Source: Candidatus Methylospira mobilis (lineage in GTDB: Bacteria; Pseudomonadota; Gammaproteobacteria; Methylococcales; Methylococcaceae). From it: a DNA stretch of 64,000 bases. A program made the translations under genes and the position numbers. The stretch lies in the NCBI RefSeq assembly GCF_009498235.1, contig NZ_CP044205.1:3597389-3661388 (forward strand), in the 5' to 3' direction. Shown here one piece after another: positions 17,660 through 27,238 of the stretch (position 1 is its first letter; each line of letters starts with the position of its first letter). The notes under the pieces were generated by a model. It worked only from the letters and a program-made list of their open reading frames with translations, was not told where the DNA came from and searched no databases.

Positions 17660-20600
17660 TCAGATCCTTGAGACTCGCTCGTTCAGCCATAACAACAACT
17701 CTTCCACCGGCATGGGATAAGCTATACCATAACCCTGCGCATGGGTACACCCGATATTAATCAATATTGGAATCAATTCCGGCACCTCGACGCCTTCCGC
17801 CACCGTGCTGCGATTAAAGGCTTTCGCCAATGCAATCACGCCCTGCACGATGGCCTGATCGCCGCTATCCTCCAGCAGATTGCGGATAAACGACGCGTCT
17901 ATTTTCAGCGTATCCGCTGGAAGCCTGCGCAGATAAGCCAGCGAAGAGTAGCCGGTGCCGAAATCGTCCAGCGCAAAATCGACTCCGAGCTTGCGGCACG
18001 CCTGTATCGTCTCCGTCGACAGATCGAAATCCTCGAGCGCGGCCGTTTCCAATATCTCGATTTGCAATTTGTCCCTGGGTACGGACGGATACCGGCTCAG
18101 CGTCAGCTCCAGACCGGAAACAAAATCTTCGGACTGGAGATGGCGCGCGGAAATATTGATACTGACGCCCAAATCAATACCCGTTTCCTGCCAAACGGCA
18201 AGCTGGGCGAGAGCGGCATCGATAACCCATGCCCCCAGGCGAATTTCCAGTTCCGAGTTTTCTATTACCGGTAAAAAATCGGCGGGAAGCAGCAGTCCAC
18301 GTTCGGGATGCCGCCAGCGGATCAAAGCCTCCACGGCAAGAATGCGACCGGAAGCCAGTTCCATTTTGGGCTGATAGTAAAGTTCGAACTCTCCTTCATT
18401 CAAGCCCCGCTCGATCTCGAGTTTAAACTCATAAACACGCCGCAAGCGTTGATCGTGCCCGGCGTCGTAAACCTGGTAGCGGCGCTTTCCGGTTTGTTTT
18501 GCGGCGTACATGGCCTGATCGGCATGGCGCAGCAGGGTATCGCCATCCTCGTTATCATGCGGATAGAATGTCACACCGATACTGGCCGACACCGTCATTT
18601 CTCGGCCGTCGCGGATCACCGGAGCCGCGACGATCGCCAGCATGCGATCCAGTACCGGAAAATAATCGTGCTCATCGGCCAGATCGCCAAGCAAAATCAC
18701 GAACTCGTCCCCTCCCAGCCGGGCCAGCGTATCTTCGGCCCGCAGCGCCGCCTGCAACCGGTAGGTCATATCCACCAGCAATTGATCGCCGGCTTCATGA
18801 CCAAAACGGTCGTTGACCTGCTTGAAGCCGTCAAGGTCGAGATAACATACCGCCAACACCTTGCTGCTGCGCTGCGCGCGCGCGATCGCCTGCTGCAGTC
18901 GATCCGTCAGCAGACGCCTGTTCGGTAATGCGGTCAGCGCGTCGTAATTGGCTATCTGGTTCAACTCGGCTTCGTGAGATTTAAGAGCGGTAATATCCGA
19001 AAAAACCCCGACATGACGCAACGCCCTGCCCCGCTCATCGCTGATGACCGCGATCGAGAGCAATTCGGCATAAACTTCGCCTGATTTACGACGATTCCAT
19101 ACTTCGCCGCGCCATTCCATTTTCGTTTTAATGGCCTGCCACATGTGTGCATAAAAAACTTTGTCCTGGCGCCCCGAACTTAGAATTTTCGGATTTTTTC
19201 CCAGCACCTCATCACGCCGGTAACCGGTAATCCGGCTAAACGCCGGGTTGACCACGACAATGATATTATCTGCGTTGGTAACCAGAATCGCTTCCTGGCA
19301 GGTCTCGAATATGCTGGCCAGCAAACGCATGTTTTCCTCCGCGCGCTTGAGATCGGTGATATCGCGCCCGACAGCCAACACGTTACGCTTATTACCGCTT
19401 CCCGGCTCGGCTACCGCCTTGATCAGATGCACGCGGGAAGGCAAACCTTGCTCATCAGGGTGAACCAGCTCGAAACTGGCGCTCTCTCCGGTTGCGGCAA
19501 CCTGCAGGATGGTTTGTTGATAATTGGCATAGATATCGCCAGGCGCCACTTCCTGCGGTATTTTCCCCAGCAACTCATCACGCCGGCGCCCCAAGGTGCG
19601 CTCCAGCGCCGGATTGATATAGAGCAGACGCGCATTGCTATCGTGACGGGCGATATTATCCGGCGTATTTTCCGCCAGCGTGCGAAACTCGCGTTCACGC
19701 GCCACCATTGCGGCCTCGTTGCGCTTGCGTTCGGTAATATCGTGCCAGATACCGACCAGCAATCGCTGCTCGCCCATATCAAGCATGCGCGCATGGATTT
19801 CGATATCAAGCACATCGCCATTCCTGCAACGATGGCGGTTCTCGAACCTGGCACCCCCTTTCGTTTCGTCCAGCCTGTTAACCACCTGCCGCAGCTCCTG
19901 CTCGCTCAACTCGGCTTGCGTATCGGCAAGGCGCAGCTTTAAATATTCATCGCGGGTATAACCCAGCTTGGTACACGCCGCGTCGTTGACATCAAGGAAA
20001 CGCAAAGTCGCCGGATCGATCAGTTCGATACCGCTACCGGCCTGTTCGAAAATAGTGCGGAACAGCTTTTCGCTGCGATACAGTTCGGCGTTTTTTTGTT
20101 CGACAAGGGACTCCAGTTCGGCTCGGGTGCGATAGGCATCGCTGACATCCACCACAGTGCCGATAATCGCCGGCCGTCCCTGGTAATCGATCACGCTGCC
20201 GTGCACCTCCACCATGATGCGCGCGCCGTCGCGCTTGAGCGCGGAAAAACTGTAGCGTATTGATGTCGATACACCGGCAAGCTGACGCCGGATATTGCCG
20301 GCAACCCGGCCTCTATCCTGATCGGCAACCAGATCGAGATAAGGAATGCGATCGATTATCTCTTCCGGCGCATCGTATCCGAACAGCGCGGCAAACCCGC
20401 TGTTGACGTAATGAAAAACCTCGTCCTGGATTATGTAATGCCCTACCAGCGACTGTTCGATCAAAGCGCTGAACTTGGTGGACTCCTCCGCCACCTGCCC
20501 TTCCAGGCGTTTACGGTAATCGTCCAGCTGCCGCTGCATACGCGCGCGTTCGGTAATGTCGCGCGCAACGCCCAAAACGCCGATCAGGCGTCCGTCGCCG

Positions 20601-21733
20601 TCGTGCATCGGCGTTTTGACGGTTTCGAACCGGCCATGGTAGCCGTCGCTTGCAAACGTCAAGCTTACTTCCTTGACGGCAGGCGTACCGGAGGCTATTA
20701 CCCTGACATCGTGCTCGCGGAACGCATCTGCCTGGGATTTATCCAGAAAATCGTAATCGGTCTTGCCGACAATTTCCGCTTCCGGTGCGCCAAGGAAATT
20801 TTCGAAACGTTGATTGCAGGCAAGATACGCCCCTGCCTCATTCTTCAGCCAAACCAGATCGGGAATGGTTTTAATCAATGTGCGCAGAAAGGCGGCGTCG
20901 GCAATCGACTCGTCCTCCATCAAACCGAGTATCATGGTGCGGGTCAGATCGTGTTCGTCGAGAAACCCGGCCAATTGACCGGCCTGATCGAGTACCACCA
21001 GATGGCGCACCCCCGCCTTCAGCATAAGATCGGCGGCTTCATTGATGGTGCTGTCGACAGTGACCGTCAATACCGGCGCGCTCATGACATCCCGCAATAC
21101 CGCCGTGCCGTTTTCGTGATCATTACAATAAAAACGCACGATATTGCGCTCGGTGACGATACCGACCGGACGATAGCCTTCAACCACCACCACACTGGTA
21201 TCGTGATGCGACTGCATCATCTCAACGGCGTCGCGCAGACCGGCCTCGGGCGGCAGGCTGCATACCGAACGGCACATGATGGAAGCCACCTGGCGACGCC
21301 CGGCCAGCGCCGTGAGATTCATATGCAAACGGAAATCGGTTTCGGTGATAACGCCAAGCAGCGCGCCATCGCCGTCCACGATAACCAGATGCCGTATGCT
21401 TTCGCGTAAACAAAGCTGATAGGCGTCCAGACAAGCCATGGCCGGCGGCGCGCAAATTACCGGCGAAGACATGATATTCCGCAACTCCGTTTCACGGGGA
21501 GTAGCAGAGTGCATTGCCAGCAGGACATTGCGTTCGGTAACAATACCTTCGGGATATCCTGCGGCATCCAGCACCACGATGGACGATATCTGGCGTTCCG
21601 CCATGATACTCGCGGCTTTACCAAGCTGCGCAGTGACCGGGAGACCGGCGACATCGCGCGTAGCGATATCGATTAAACGAACGAACGGCTCGTTAAACCC
21701 GTAACGTCCGGCGGGAACAAACTTTTCATGCAT
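17660..21733 (-). CDS. Four-CBS, multi-PAS diguanylate cyclase/phosphodiesterase
   Basis: This very large (1357-residue) sensor is predicted to make and/or break cyclic-di-GMP. From the N-terminus I read four CBS motifs (two Bateman modules, about 20-275), five PAS units (about 285-930), a GGDEF domain with intact LARLGGDEF (about 935-1090) and an EAL domain with intact EALIRWRHP and DDFGTGYSSL (about 1105-1345). No membrane span is evident, so it is cytosolic and may sense adenylates or redox/small ligands. The ATG at 21733 is chosen; 62 further in-frame codons upstream look non-coding (hydrophobic/aromatic, no domain). A perfect palindrome lies 200 bases upstream. Confidence 0.9.
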   Translation of the reverse strand: MHEKFVPAGRYGFNEPFVRLIDIATRDVAGLPVTAQLGKAASIMAERQISSIVVLDAAGYPEGIVTERNVLLAMHSATPRETELRNIMSSPVICAPPAMACLDAYQLCLRESIRHLVIVDGDGALLGVITETDFRLHMNLTALAGRRQVASIMCRSVCSLPPEAGLRDAVEMMQSHHDTSVVVVEGYRPVGIVTERNIVRFYCNDHENGTAVLRDVMSAPVLTVTVDSTINEAADLMLKAGVRHLVVLDQAGQLAGFLDEHDLTRTMILGLMEDESIADAAFLRTLIKTIPDLVWLKNEAGAYLACNQRFENFLGAPEAEIVGKTDYDFLDKSQADAFREHDVRVIASGTPAVKEVSLTFASDGYHGRFETVKTPMHDGDGRLIGVLGVARDITERARMQRQLDDYRKRLEGQVAEESTKFSALIEQSLVGHYIIQDEVFHYVNSGFAALFGYDAPEEIIDRIPYLDLVADQDRGRVAGNIRRQLAGVSTSIRYSFSALKRDGARIMVEVHGSVIDYQGRPAIIGTVVDVSDAYRTRAELESLVEQKNAELYRSEKLFRTIFEQAGSGIELIDPATLRFLDVNDAACTKLGYTRDEYLKLRLADTQAELSEQELRQVVNRLDETKGGARFENRHRCRNGDVLDIEIHARMLDMGEQRLLVGIWHDITERKRNEAAMVAREREFRTLAENTPDNIARHDSNARLLYINPALERTLGRRRDELLGKIPQEVAPGDIYANYQQTILQVAATGESASFELVHPDEQGLPSRVHLIKAVAEPGSGNKRNVLAVGRDITDLKRAEENMRLLASIFETCQEAILVTNADNIIVVVNPAFSRITGYRRDEVLGKNPKILSSGRQDKVFYAHMWQAIKTKMEWRGEVWNRRKSGEVYAELLSIAVISDERGRALRHVGVFSDITALKSHEAELNQIANYDALTALPNRRLLTDRLQQAIARAQRSSKVLAVCYLDLDGFKQVNDRFGHEAGDQLLVDMTYRLQAALRAEDTLARLGGDEFVILLGDLADEHDYFPVLDRMLAIVAAPVIRDGREMTVSASIGVTFYPHDNEDGDTLLRHADQAMYAAKQTGKRRYQVYDAGHDQRLRRVYEFKLEIERGLNEGEFELYYQPKMELASGRILAVEALIRWRHPERGLLLPADFLPVIENSELEIRLGAWVIDAALAQLAVWQETGIDLGVSINISARHLQSEDFVSGLELTLSRYPSVPRDKLQIEILETAALEDFDLSTETIQACRKLGVDFALDDFGTGYSSLAYLRRLPADTLKIDASFIRNLLEDSGDQAIVQGVIALAKAFNRSTVAEGVEVPELIPILINIGCTHAQGYGIAYPMPVEELLLWLNERVSRI

Positions 21734-21930
21734 ACTGAAAAAACGCTGATTATGAAGATGCGTTCCATACCCGCCAACAGGCAAGCAGCAACTGAAAAAA
21801 ACGCGTGGAAATTTACGAAACGCCAAGGCTGAGCCGTAATTTTCCGGTAGAAAAGGAGTGAAGAAAAAGGCGGGAACAGAGATAACCGTTGCTTTACCAA
21901 CATCCGCCAAGAGCACCAATACTCAGAATG

Positions 21931-21951
21931 TCAAATATAAATAATATTTGA
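21931..21951. promoter_or_regulatory. Perfect 8-5-8 AT-rich palindrome
   Basis: TCAAATAT and ATATTTGA flank five bases (AAATA). It lies in the divergent gap between the GGDEF/EAL gene (start 21733, minus) and the S24 repressor gene (start 22145, plus). It could be an operator for a dimeric regulator, but in AT-rich sequence chance palindromes are not rare. Confidence 0.35.
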
Positions 21952-22084
21952 TATTCATGGGTCATTCAAGCATTAACTGATAAAGATAGAAGGAGTTTCC
22001 GACACGGCGACGCACGGCATCTCCATGAACCGGCCTCCACCATGAACATTCATGACGAAACAGAATACCGGCGCCCGAAAAATC

Positions 22085-22119
22085 TTGACATGAAACGCAA
22101 AACGACTACCATAGTAGTC
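22085..22119 (+). promoter_or_regulatory. Promoter with overlapping operator dyad for the S24 repressor gene
   Basis: A consensus -35 TTGACA (22085-22090) is followed after 16 bases by TACCAT (22107-22112) as -10. The -10 is embedded in a perfect dyad, GACTAC-CATA-GTAGTC (22104-22119). The dyad lies 25 bases before the start codon of an XRE/S24 regulator, the usual arrangement for autorepression. Confidence 0.6.
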
Positions 22120-22144
22120 ATAAATCAAAACCAAACCCGATTTT

Positions 22145-22783
22145 ATGTCAATAGCTAGCCGTATAAAAAACGCCAGAATGCAGGCAGGCATGAGCCAGCG
22201 GGCCTTGGCCAAACGCTCAGGACTGAGCCAGCAACTCATTTCGAAACTGGAAAACGGGCTGGTCGAGTCAACCACAGAAGTATTCAAACTGGCGGAAACC
22301 TTGCATGTGGATGCGGTGTGGCTGGCGACAGGCAAAGAAACATCAGCCGGCCCGGATACGCAAAATGCGGCAGCGACCGCGTTTGTTCCCCTCGTTTCCT
22401 GGGTAGCCGCAGGCCTGTGGCGAGAAATGGAAAACCACTTGCAACCCGGCAGCCACGAGGAATTGGTGCCGGTCAGTTGCCGCGTCAGCCGCAACGCCTT
22501 TGCGCTGCGCGTACAAGGCGACAGCATGGAGCCGGTTTTCCCCAACGGCAGCTACATCATCGTCGATCCGGCGCTGGAAGCGCATCATGGCAGCTATGTC
22601 GTGATGCGGATGGACGATGCGGAGCAAGCCACCTTTAAACAGCTTGTTATAGACGGCAGCGAACGCTACCTGAAACCGCTCAATCCCAGATATCCGCTGA
22701 TGCCGATACGGCAAAGCGTAACCGTATGCGGCGTCGTACGGCAAATGCTGATGAATTTCGACTACAACCAACCACAAAATTAG
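22145..22783 (+). CDS. XRE-family repressor with S24 (LexA/CI-like) peptidase domain
   Basis: The 212-residue product has an N-terminal helix-turn-helix of the XRE type (residues 7-60, MSQRALAKRSGLSQQLISKLENG) and a C-terminal S24 self-cleavage domain (about 85-200). The catalytic serine is in GDSMEPVFPNG and the catalytic lysine in ATFKQLV, with the cleavage-site-like AAG (VAAGLW) between the domains. This is a CI/LexA-like repressor that should be inactivated through RecA* or a similar signal. No prophage genes adjoin it, so its targets are unknown apart from its own promoter dyad. Confidence 0.9.
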   Translation: MSIASRIKNARMQAGMSQRALAKRSGLSQQLISKLENGLVESTTEVFKLAETLHVDAVWLATGKETSAGPDTQNAAATAFVPLVSWVAAGLWREMENHLQPGSHEELVPVSCRVSRNAFALRVQGDSMEPVFPNGSYIIVDPALEAHHGSYVVMRMDDAEQATFKQLVIDGSERYLKPLNPRYPLMPIRQSVTVCGVVRQMLMNFDYNQPQN

Positions 22784-22814
22784 TCAGAACGCACAACCAA
22801 CAGGAGATGGCATC

Positions 22815-22952
22815 ATGCTTGAAAAAATCATCATACGACTTGAACAACTGCAAGCTCACCTGAACCGACAAAAAGAACTGCGCCGCCGCGAACAGGCGCG
22901 TAAAAACGCAAAAGTGGAAATCAACCGGCTGGCGCGCATGCGGGCGCTCTGA
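22815..22952 (+). CDS. Small basic protein, 45 residues, unknown
   Basis: The ATG at 22815 has an AGGAG site eight bases upstream and an open frame of 45 codons ending in TGA. The product is highly charged and helical in appearance (MLEKIIIRLEQLQAHLNRQ, then an R/E/K-rich stretch, ending RMRAL). It starts 32 bases after the S24 repressor and is probably in the same transcript, so the repressor would also control it. No family is recognised. The ribosome-binding site and coding-like composition support it, but it could still be a chance ORF. Confidence 0.5.
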   Translation: MLEKIIIRLEQLQAHLNRQKELRRREQARKNAKVEINRLARMRAL

Positions 22953-22968
22953 GAAACCGAAACCGGTC

Positions 22969-23907
22969 TTAATTCTGGCTTGCGCCTCCTAAGACTTGTT
23001 CAAAATGCCCGATCCTTCCAGGGATTTCAGCCACCAGCGCATCGATTGCCGCTCGCGTTTTAGTTGGCAAATAATGCGAGCGGGGCCACACAGCGTAGAT
23101 GTCCGCCGCCTGCATAGTGTCGCAGTCCATCACTATTGCCAGCTCGCCTGCCCGCGCACTGTTCGCCATCAACCAGCACGGCAGCCAGGCCAGCCCCATA
23201 CCCGCCACGGCGGCATCGGCGATTGCCTGCAAATCGTCGAACACGTAACGGATATCGACCTGGGGCTTGAGCGCCTGACCGCCTGCATCACTTACGCGCC
23301 ACGGCTGTATACGGCCCGAGCGCCCATAAGCTATGCCGATATGGCCGGACAGCTCATCTAAGCCGGCCGGTTTACCGCATGCGTCCAGGTAACGGGGAGC
23401 CGCGCAGATCACCATTCGTTGAGCTGCCAGCCTTCGTGCGGCCAGGGAGCTGCTATCGGGCAGGTTGCCAATGCGCACAGCAAGGTCATACCCCTCCTCA
23501 ACCAGATCAACCACACGGTCGTTGAACGACATTTCCATCACCAGCCTGGGATAACGGCGTCCCAGCGCGAGCAATACGGGCGCGACGCAATGGCGGCCGA
23601 ACAGCACCGGCACGCTGATCCGCAAACGCCCCACTGGTTCGCCTTTTCCGCTATCAAGCGCCAATGCGCCTGCATCCAGCTCAGCCAACGCCCGCACGCA
23701 ACGTTCGTAATACGCCTGTCCTTCATCGGTCAAACTCTGGCTGCGCGTCGTTCTTTGAAACAAACGGACGCCCAGGCGCTGCTCCAGCCGCGAAATACTC
23801 TTCCCCACCGCGGAACGGGTTAGCCGCATGCGCTCCGCTGCCAGAGCAAAGCTGCCGGCCTCCGCCGCTTCGACGAAAGCGCTGATACCGTTTAGTCGAT
23901 TAGTCAT
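22969..23907 (-). CDS. LysR-family transcriptional regulator
   Basis: The 312-residue product has the LysR winged helix-turn-helix (residues about 4-62, with FALAAERMRLTRSAVGKSIS) and a periplasmic-binding-like effector domain (about 90-300). It is transcribed divergently from an MDR alcohol dehydrogenase with a 168-base gap, the classic arrangement for a LysR regulator and its target. The DNA-binding half resembles the subgroup controlling oxidoreductases (QRTTRSQSLTDEG). The effector is unknown. Confidence 0.9.
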   Translation of the reverse strand: MTNRLNGISAFVEAAEAGSFALAAERMRLTRSAVGKSISRLEQRLGVRLFQRTTRSQSLTDEGQAYYERCVRALAELDAGALALDSGKGEPVGRLRISVPVLFGRHCVAPVLLALGRRYPRLVMEMSFNDRVVDLVEEGYDLAVRIGNLPDSSSLAARRLAAQRMVICAAPRYLDACGKPAGLDELSGHIGIAYGRSGRIQPWRVSDAGGQALKPQVDIRYVFDDLQAIADAAVAGMGLAWLPCWLMANSARAGELAIVMDCDTMQAADIYAVWPRSHYLPTKTRAAIDALVAEIPGRIGHFEQVLGGASQN

Positions 23908-24075
23908 TGATTGGTTCCATACACGCTACATACCTGGTAAATAATTCCGCCACCGCCGACCATAAAGCTCCGATATGATAACAGCCAATGTCTATGCAGG
24001 ACCTGCGACAGCGAAGACCGATGCGTCGCACTCATTGCAGGTACAGATATTTTACTAATCGAACGGGAGATTTAA

Positions 24076-25092
24076 ATGCACGCTTATCAAATCAAGGCAG
24101 GACAGCAAATAGCCGGGCTGGAGTTGGCCGAACGTAATGCCGCTGCGCCCGCAGCACGCGAAGTACGCGTACGCATACATGCCGTATCGCTCAATTATCG
24201 GGACTTGATGGTCGCGGACGGCAAATACCTCAGCACAGCCGACAAGGCAGTGATTCCTTGCTCCGACGGCGCCGGAGAGGTCATCGCCGTCGGCGAGCAG
24301 GTAACGCGCTTCCGCGTCGGCGACCGCGTTGCGGCATCATTTTTCCCGGACTGGATCGAGGGTCCGCCAACCCGGCAAAACACGGCTGGCTCGCTCGGCG
24401 CCGCGATAGACGGCATGCTGGCGGAAGAAACCGTACTGCATGAAGATGCGCTGGTTGCGATTCCGGAGTATCTCAGCTATGTTGAAGCCGCCGCCATACC
24501 TTGCGCCGGGGTCACTGCGTGGAACGCGCTGTTCGCCGCCGGCGATATCAAACCGGGGGATAGCGTGTTGCTGCTCGGAACCGGCGGCGTATCGATCTGG
24601 GCGCTGCAGCTAGCCAGAGCAGCGGGCCTGCAGACCATCATTACGTCCTCCAGCGACGAGAAACTGGACCGAGCCTGCGCCTTGGGCGCTTTCGCAGCAA
24701 TCAACTACAAGAAAACGCCCGAATGGCATAAGGAGGTTTTACAGCTAACCGCAGGACGCGGTGTCGATCTTGTACTGGAGGTCGGAGGCCAGGACACGCT
24801 GAACCGTTCAATTGCGAGCGCCAGAACCGGCGGTACGGTTGCCATTATCGGCGGCGTCAGCGGCTTCGGCGGCGAATTCAATCCTTTCGCGCTAATAGGC
24901 GGCGCAAAACACTTGTCCGGCATTTTTGTCGGCAGCCGCAGCATGTTCGAAGATCTCAACAGGTTTCTGGGTATAACGGAAATACACCCGGCCGTGGATC
25001 GTATTTTTCCTTTCTCCCAGGCGCGCGAAGCCTACACGCACCTGAAAAATGCGGGCCATTTCGGCAAGGTTGTAATTGAAGTCACCCCATAG
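24076..25092 (+). CDS. Zinc-independent MDR oxidoreductase (quinone reductase / alcohol dehydrogenase-like)
   Basis: The 338-residue medium-chain dehydrogenase/reductase has a GroES-like N-terminal domain (SLNYRDLMVADGKY, PCSDGAGEVIAVG) and a Rossmann domain with a nucleotide-binding glycine motif (LLLGTGGVSIWALQLA). The four-cysteine structural zinc site is absent, so it groups with quinone-reductase-like NAD(P)H enzymes rather than classical zinc alcohol dehydrogenases. It is divergent from the LysR gene, its likely regulator. The substrate cannot be inferred. Confidence 0.85.
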   Translation: MHAYQIKAGQQIAGLELAERNAAAPAAREVRVRIHAVSLNYRDLMVADGKYLSTADKAVIPCSDGAGEVIAVGEQVTRFRVGDRVAASFFPDWIEGPPTRQNTAGSLGAAIDGMLAEETVLHEDALVAIPEYLSYVEAAAIPCAGVTAWNALFAAGDIKPGDSVLLLGTGGVSIWALQLARAAGLQTIITSSSDEKLDRACALGAFAAINYKKTPEWHKEVLQLTAGRGVDLVLEVGGQDTLNRSIASARTGGTVAIIGGVSGFGGEFNPFALIGGAKHLSGIFVGSRSMFEDLNRFLGITEIHPAVDRIFPFSQAREAYTHLKNAGHFGKVVIEVTP

Positions 25093-25176
25093 ACGGAACT
25101 GAGCAAATAAACCTTGACCGCAGGAAAAGCAAACCGGCCCGAAGCTGAAGCGCTGATCGCCTTTTCAGCGCTGCAG

Positions 25177-26082
25177 CTATTCCGAAGCTTGATTGGCAAT
25201 ACCGTGCGGCACATGACCGGTCGCGACATGGCGGCTGGCCGACTCGCAATGCCGGGTCTGGTCGTCGAAGAAAATATCGGCGCCGAAGGCTTGCAGGAAC
25301 TCTCCCTTGTCCATCCCGCCCAAAAACATCGCTTCGTCGATACGTATATTCCAGGCGCGCAGGGTACGCACCACCCGTTCGTGCGACGGCGCGCCTCTGG
25401 CCGTCACCAACGCCGTGCGTATCGGCGCGTTATCCTCCCCGAAACATTGCTGAATATGATGCAGCGCCGCCAGAAAACCCATGAACGGTCCTCCACTGAG
25501 CGGACGATGCGCTTCGGCTTTTTCATTGGCGGTAAATGCCTCCAATCCCTGGAATTGAAAAATACGCTCGGCTTCATCTGAAAAAAGCACGGCGTCGCCA
25601 TCGAACGCAATGCGTAACTGCGGAGAGTTTCCTCTATGACTGCCTGCGGCCGATGTCAGCAAAGTCGCTGCGGCGTAACCGGCGTTAAGGGTTTTTGCAA
25701 CATCTTCGGCATTCGCGGAAAGAAACAGATGCGCGCCAAACGCGGGGATATAGGAAAAAGGCGGTTCCCCGCTGGTAAACGCCGCGCGCGTAATTCCGAG
25801 CTGATGCTGTTGTATGGAATTGAAAACGCGCAGTCCGGTATCGGCGCTGTTCCTGGACAGCAGGATCACTTCGACCAGCGGCTCCAGCGAGGCCTGATTG
25901 ATGGCCAACAGCTTTTGCACCAGCGGGAAAGCCACACCCGGCTCCAGCGGTTCGTTTTCGTGCTCAACCTGATAGCGGCAAAATGCCTCCTTACCCTCCG
26001 TCTCGAATAAACGGTGAGAGTCATCGAGATCGAACAGCGTCCGCGATGAAATCGCAACCACCAGTTTTCGAGAAAAAGTCAT
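25177..26082 (-). CDS. Cytosolic 5'-nucleotidase (NT5C1-like)
   Basis: The 301-residue protein resembles the cytosolic 5'-nucleotidase type I family: an N-terminal VVAISSRTLFDLDDSH segment, LLSRNSADTG, RIAFDGDAVLFSDEAE and a C-terminal FLGGMDKGEFLQAFGADIFFDDQ motif, the last acting as the acidic metal-binding part of the HAD fold. It would release nucleosides from 5'-mononucleotides. It is a single gene beside the integron integrase with no clear operon partner. Confidence 0.82.
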   Translation of the reverse strand: MTFSRKLVVAISSRTLFDLDDSHRLFETEGKEAFCRYQVEHENEPLEPGVAFPLVQKLLAINQASLEPLVEVILLSRNSADTGLRVFNSIQQHQLGITRAAFTSGEPPFSYIPAFGAHLFLSANAEDVAKTLNAGYAAATLLTSAAGSHRGNSPQLRIAFDGDAVLFSDEAERIFQFQGLEAFTANEKAEAHRPLSGGPFMGFLAALHHIQQCFGEDNAPIRTALVTARGAPSHERVVRTLRAWNIRIDEAMFLGGMDKGEFLQAFGADIFFDDQTRHCESASRHVATGHVPHGIANQASE

Positions 26083-26110
26083 GACGCTACCTTTATGGGT
26101 GTGAATCCGG

Positions 26111-27100
26111 CTACAAACTATCGAGCGGACTGCTTACGCCCCTGCCGCCCTTGTTCAATACGTGGGTGTATATCATGGTTGTCGATACATCGCTATGCCC
26201 CAATAATTCCTGCACGGTGCGTATATCATAGCCGCTTTCCAGCAGATGCGTGGCAAACGAATGACGGAAGGTATGCGGCGTAGCCGGTTTGGACAGACCG
26301 GCGTCGCGTACCGCCTGCTTGACTGCGCGTTGCACGGCCTGCTCCTGCACATGATGGCGGCGAGTTTCCCCACTGCGCGGATCGGTCGAAAAATGACGCG
26401 CCGGAAACGCATATTGCCACCCCCATTCCCGGTTTGCGCCGGTGTATTTGCGCGCCAGTGCAAACGGCAGATACACCGTGCCGTATCCCTGCCGGATATC
26501 GTCATCGTGCAACCGGTGCACTTTTGCCAGATGCGTCTTCAATGCATCGCATAAAGTCGCCGGCAGCATGGTCACGCGATCTTTCCCGCCCTTGCCGTCA
26601 CGGATCAAAATTTCGCGCCGTTGAAAATCGATATCCTTCACTCGTAGACGCAGACATTCCATAATGCGCATGCCAGTACCATAAAGCATGCTGGCAATCA
26701 GCCAGTAGGTTCCATCCAAACGCGACAGCACAGCCTGAACCTCTTCGCGATTTAATACTACCGGCAAACGCCGGGGCGTTTTGGCGCGCTCCACTTTGTT
26801 CAGCCACGGCAGTTCCAGCGCCAAAACCTCCTTGTACAGAAACAGAATCGCGCTTTTTGCCTGATTCTGCGTTGAAGCCGCCACCTTTCCGGCGACCGCC
26901 AGATGCGTTAAAAACTGTTCTACATCAACCGCGCCCATCTCGGCGGGATGCCTTTTACCGTGGAACAGGATAAAACGCCTGACCCAGTCGGTATATGCCT
27001 GCTCGGTACGTATGCTGTAGTGCTTCAGACGGATTTTATTCCGCACTTGATCCAGCAGTTTTGGCTCTGCAGGCATGGGCGGAATTGACGCATTTTGCAT
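26111..27100 (-). CDS. intI: Integron integrase IntI
   Basis: IntI is the tyrosine recombinase that inserts and excises gene cassettes at attI and attC. The 329-residue product has an N-terminal SAM-like core-binding domain (about 15-95) and a catalytic domain with Arg ([12 protein letters not shown]), [28 protein letters not shown] (nucleophile Tyr) and the [12 protein letters not shown] tail typical of IntI. The extra IntI-only helix region is present between the catalytic boxes ([17 protein letters not shown]). The gene is intact and faces away from the cassettes, the standard integron layout. Confidence 0.95.
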   Translation of the reverse strand: MQNASIPPMPAEPKLLDQVRNKIRLKHYSIRTEQAYTDWVRRFILFHGKRHPAEMGAVDVEQFLTHLAVAGKVAASTQNQAKSAILFLYKEVLALELPWLNKVERAKTPRRLPVVLNREEVQAVLSRLDGTYWLIASMLYGTGMRIMECLRLRVKDIDFQRREILIRDGKGGKDRVTMLPATLCDALKTHLAKVHRLHDDDIRQGYGTVYLPFALARKYTGANREWGWQYAFPARHFSTDPRSGETRRHHVQEQAVQRAVKQAVRDAGLSKPATPHTFRHSFATHLLESGYDIRTVQELLGHSDVSTTMIYTHVLNKGGRGVSSPLDSL

Positions 27101-27134
27101 TTCTATTTAGGGTGTGCTAAATTCGGTTAAACCA

Positions 27135-27163
27135 TTGAAGACAGGCATACTTTACATGATAAC
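27135..27163 (+). promoter_or_regulatory. Candidate cassette promoter (Pc-like)
   Basis: TTGAAG (27135-27140) and GATAAC (27158-27163) are 17 bases apart, between the intI start and the attI core, pointing into the cassette array. This is the expected place for a cassette promoter. The match is moderate (4/6 at both boxes), so this is only a candidate. Confidence 0.35.
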
Positions 27164-27229
27164 AGGCGTGATAGACAGTATATTTACGCGTCGGATTGCG
27201 TCATATCGGCCTGCTACTTTACGTTGGGC
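27164..27229 (+). other. attI-like integron insertion site
   Basis: The core sequence GTTGGGC (27223-27229) fits the integrase recombination consensus GTTRRRY. It lies 123 bases upstream of intI, exactly where the first cassette begins. The flanking left part lacks the inverted structure of an attC, consistent with attI. The left boundary is arbitrary. Confidence 0.6.
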
Positions 27230-27238
27230 GCTAAAACC

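Noticed and set aside
21734..21919. A 62-residue N-terminal extension of the GGDEF/EAL protein
   Set aside because: The extra residues are aromatic/hydrophobic without a signal-peptide pattern or domain, and the ATG at 21733 directly precedes the CBS part.
27165..27180. LexA/SOS box controlling intI (ACAGTATATT half)
   Set aside because: Only one half-site is present; there is no CTGT-N8-ACAG spacing.
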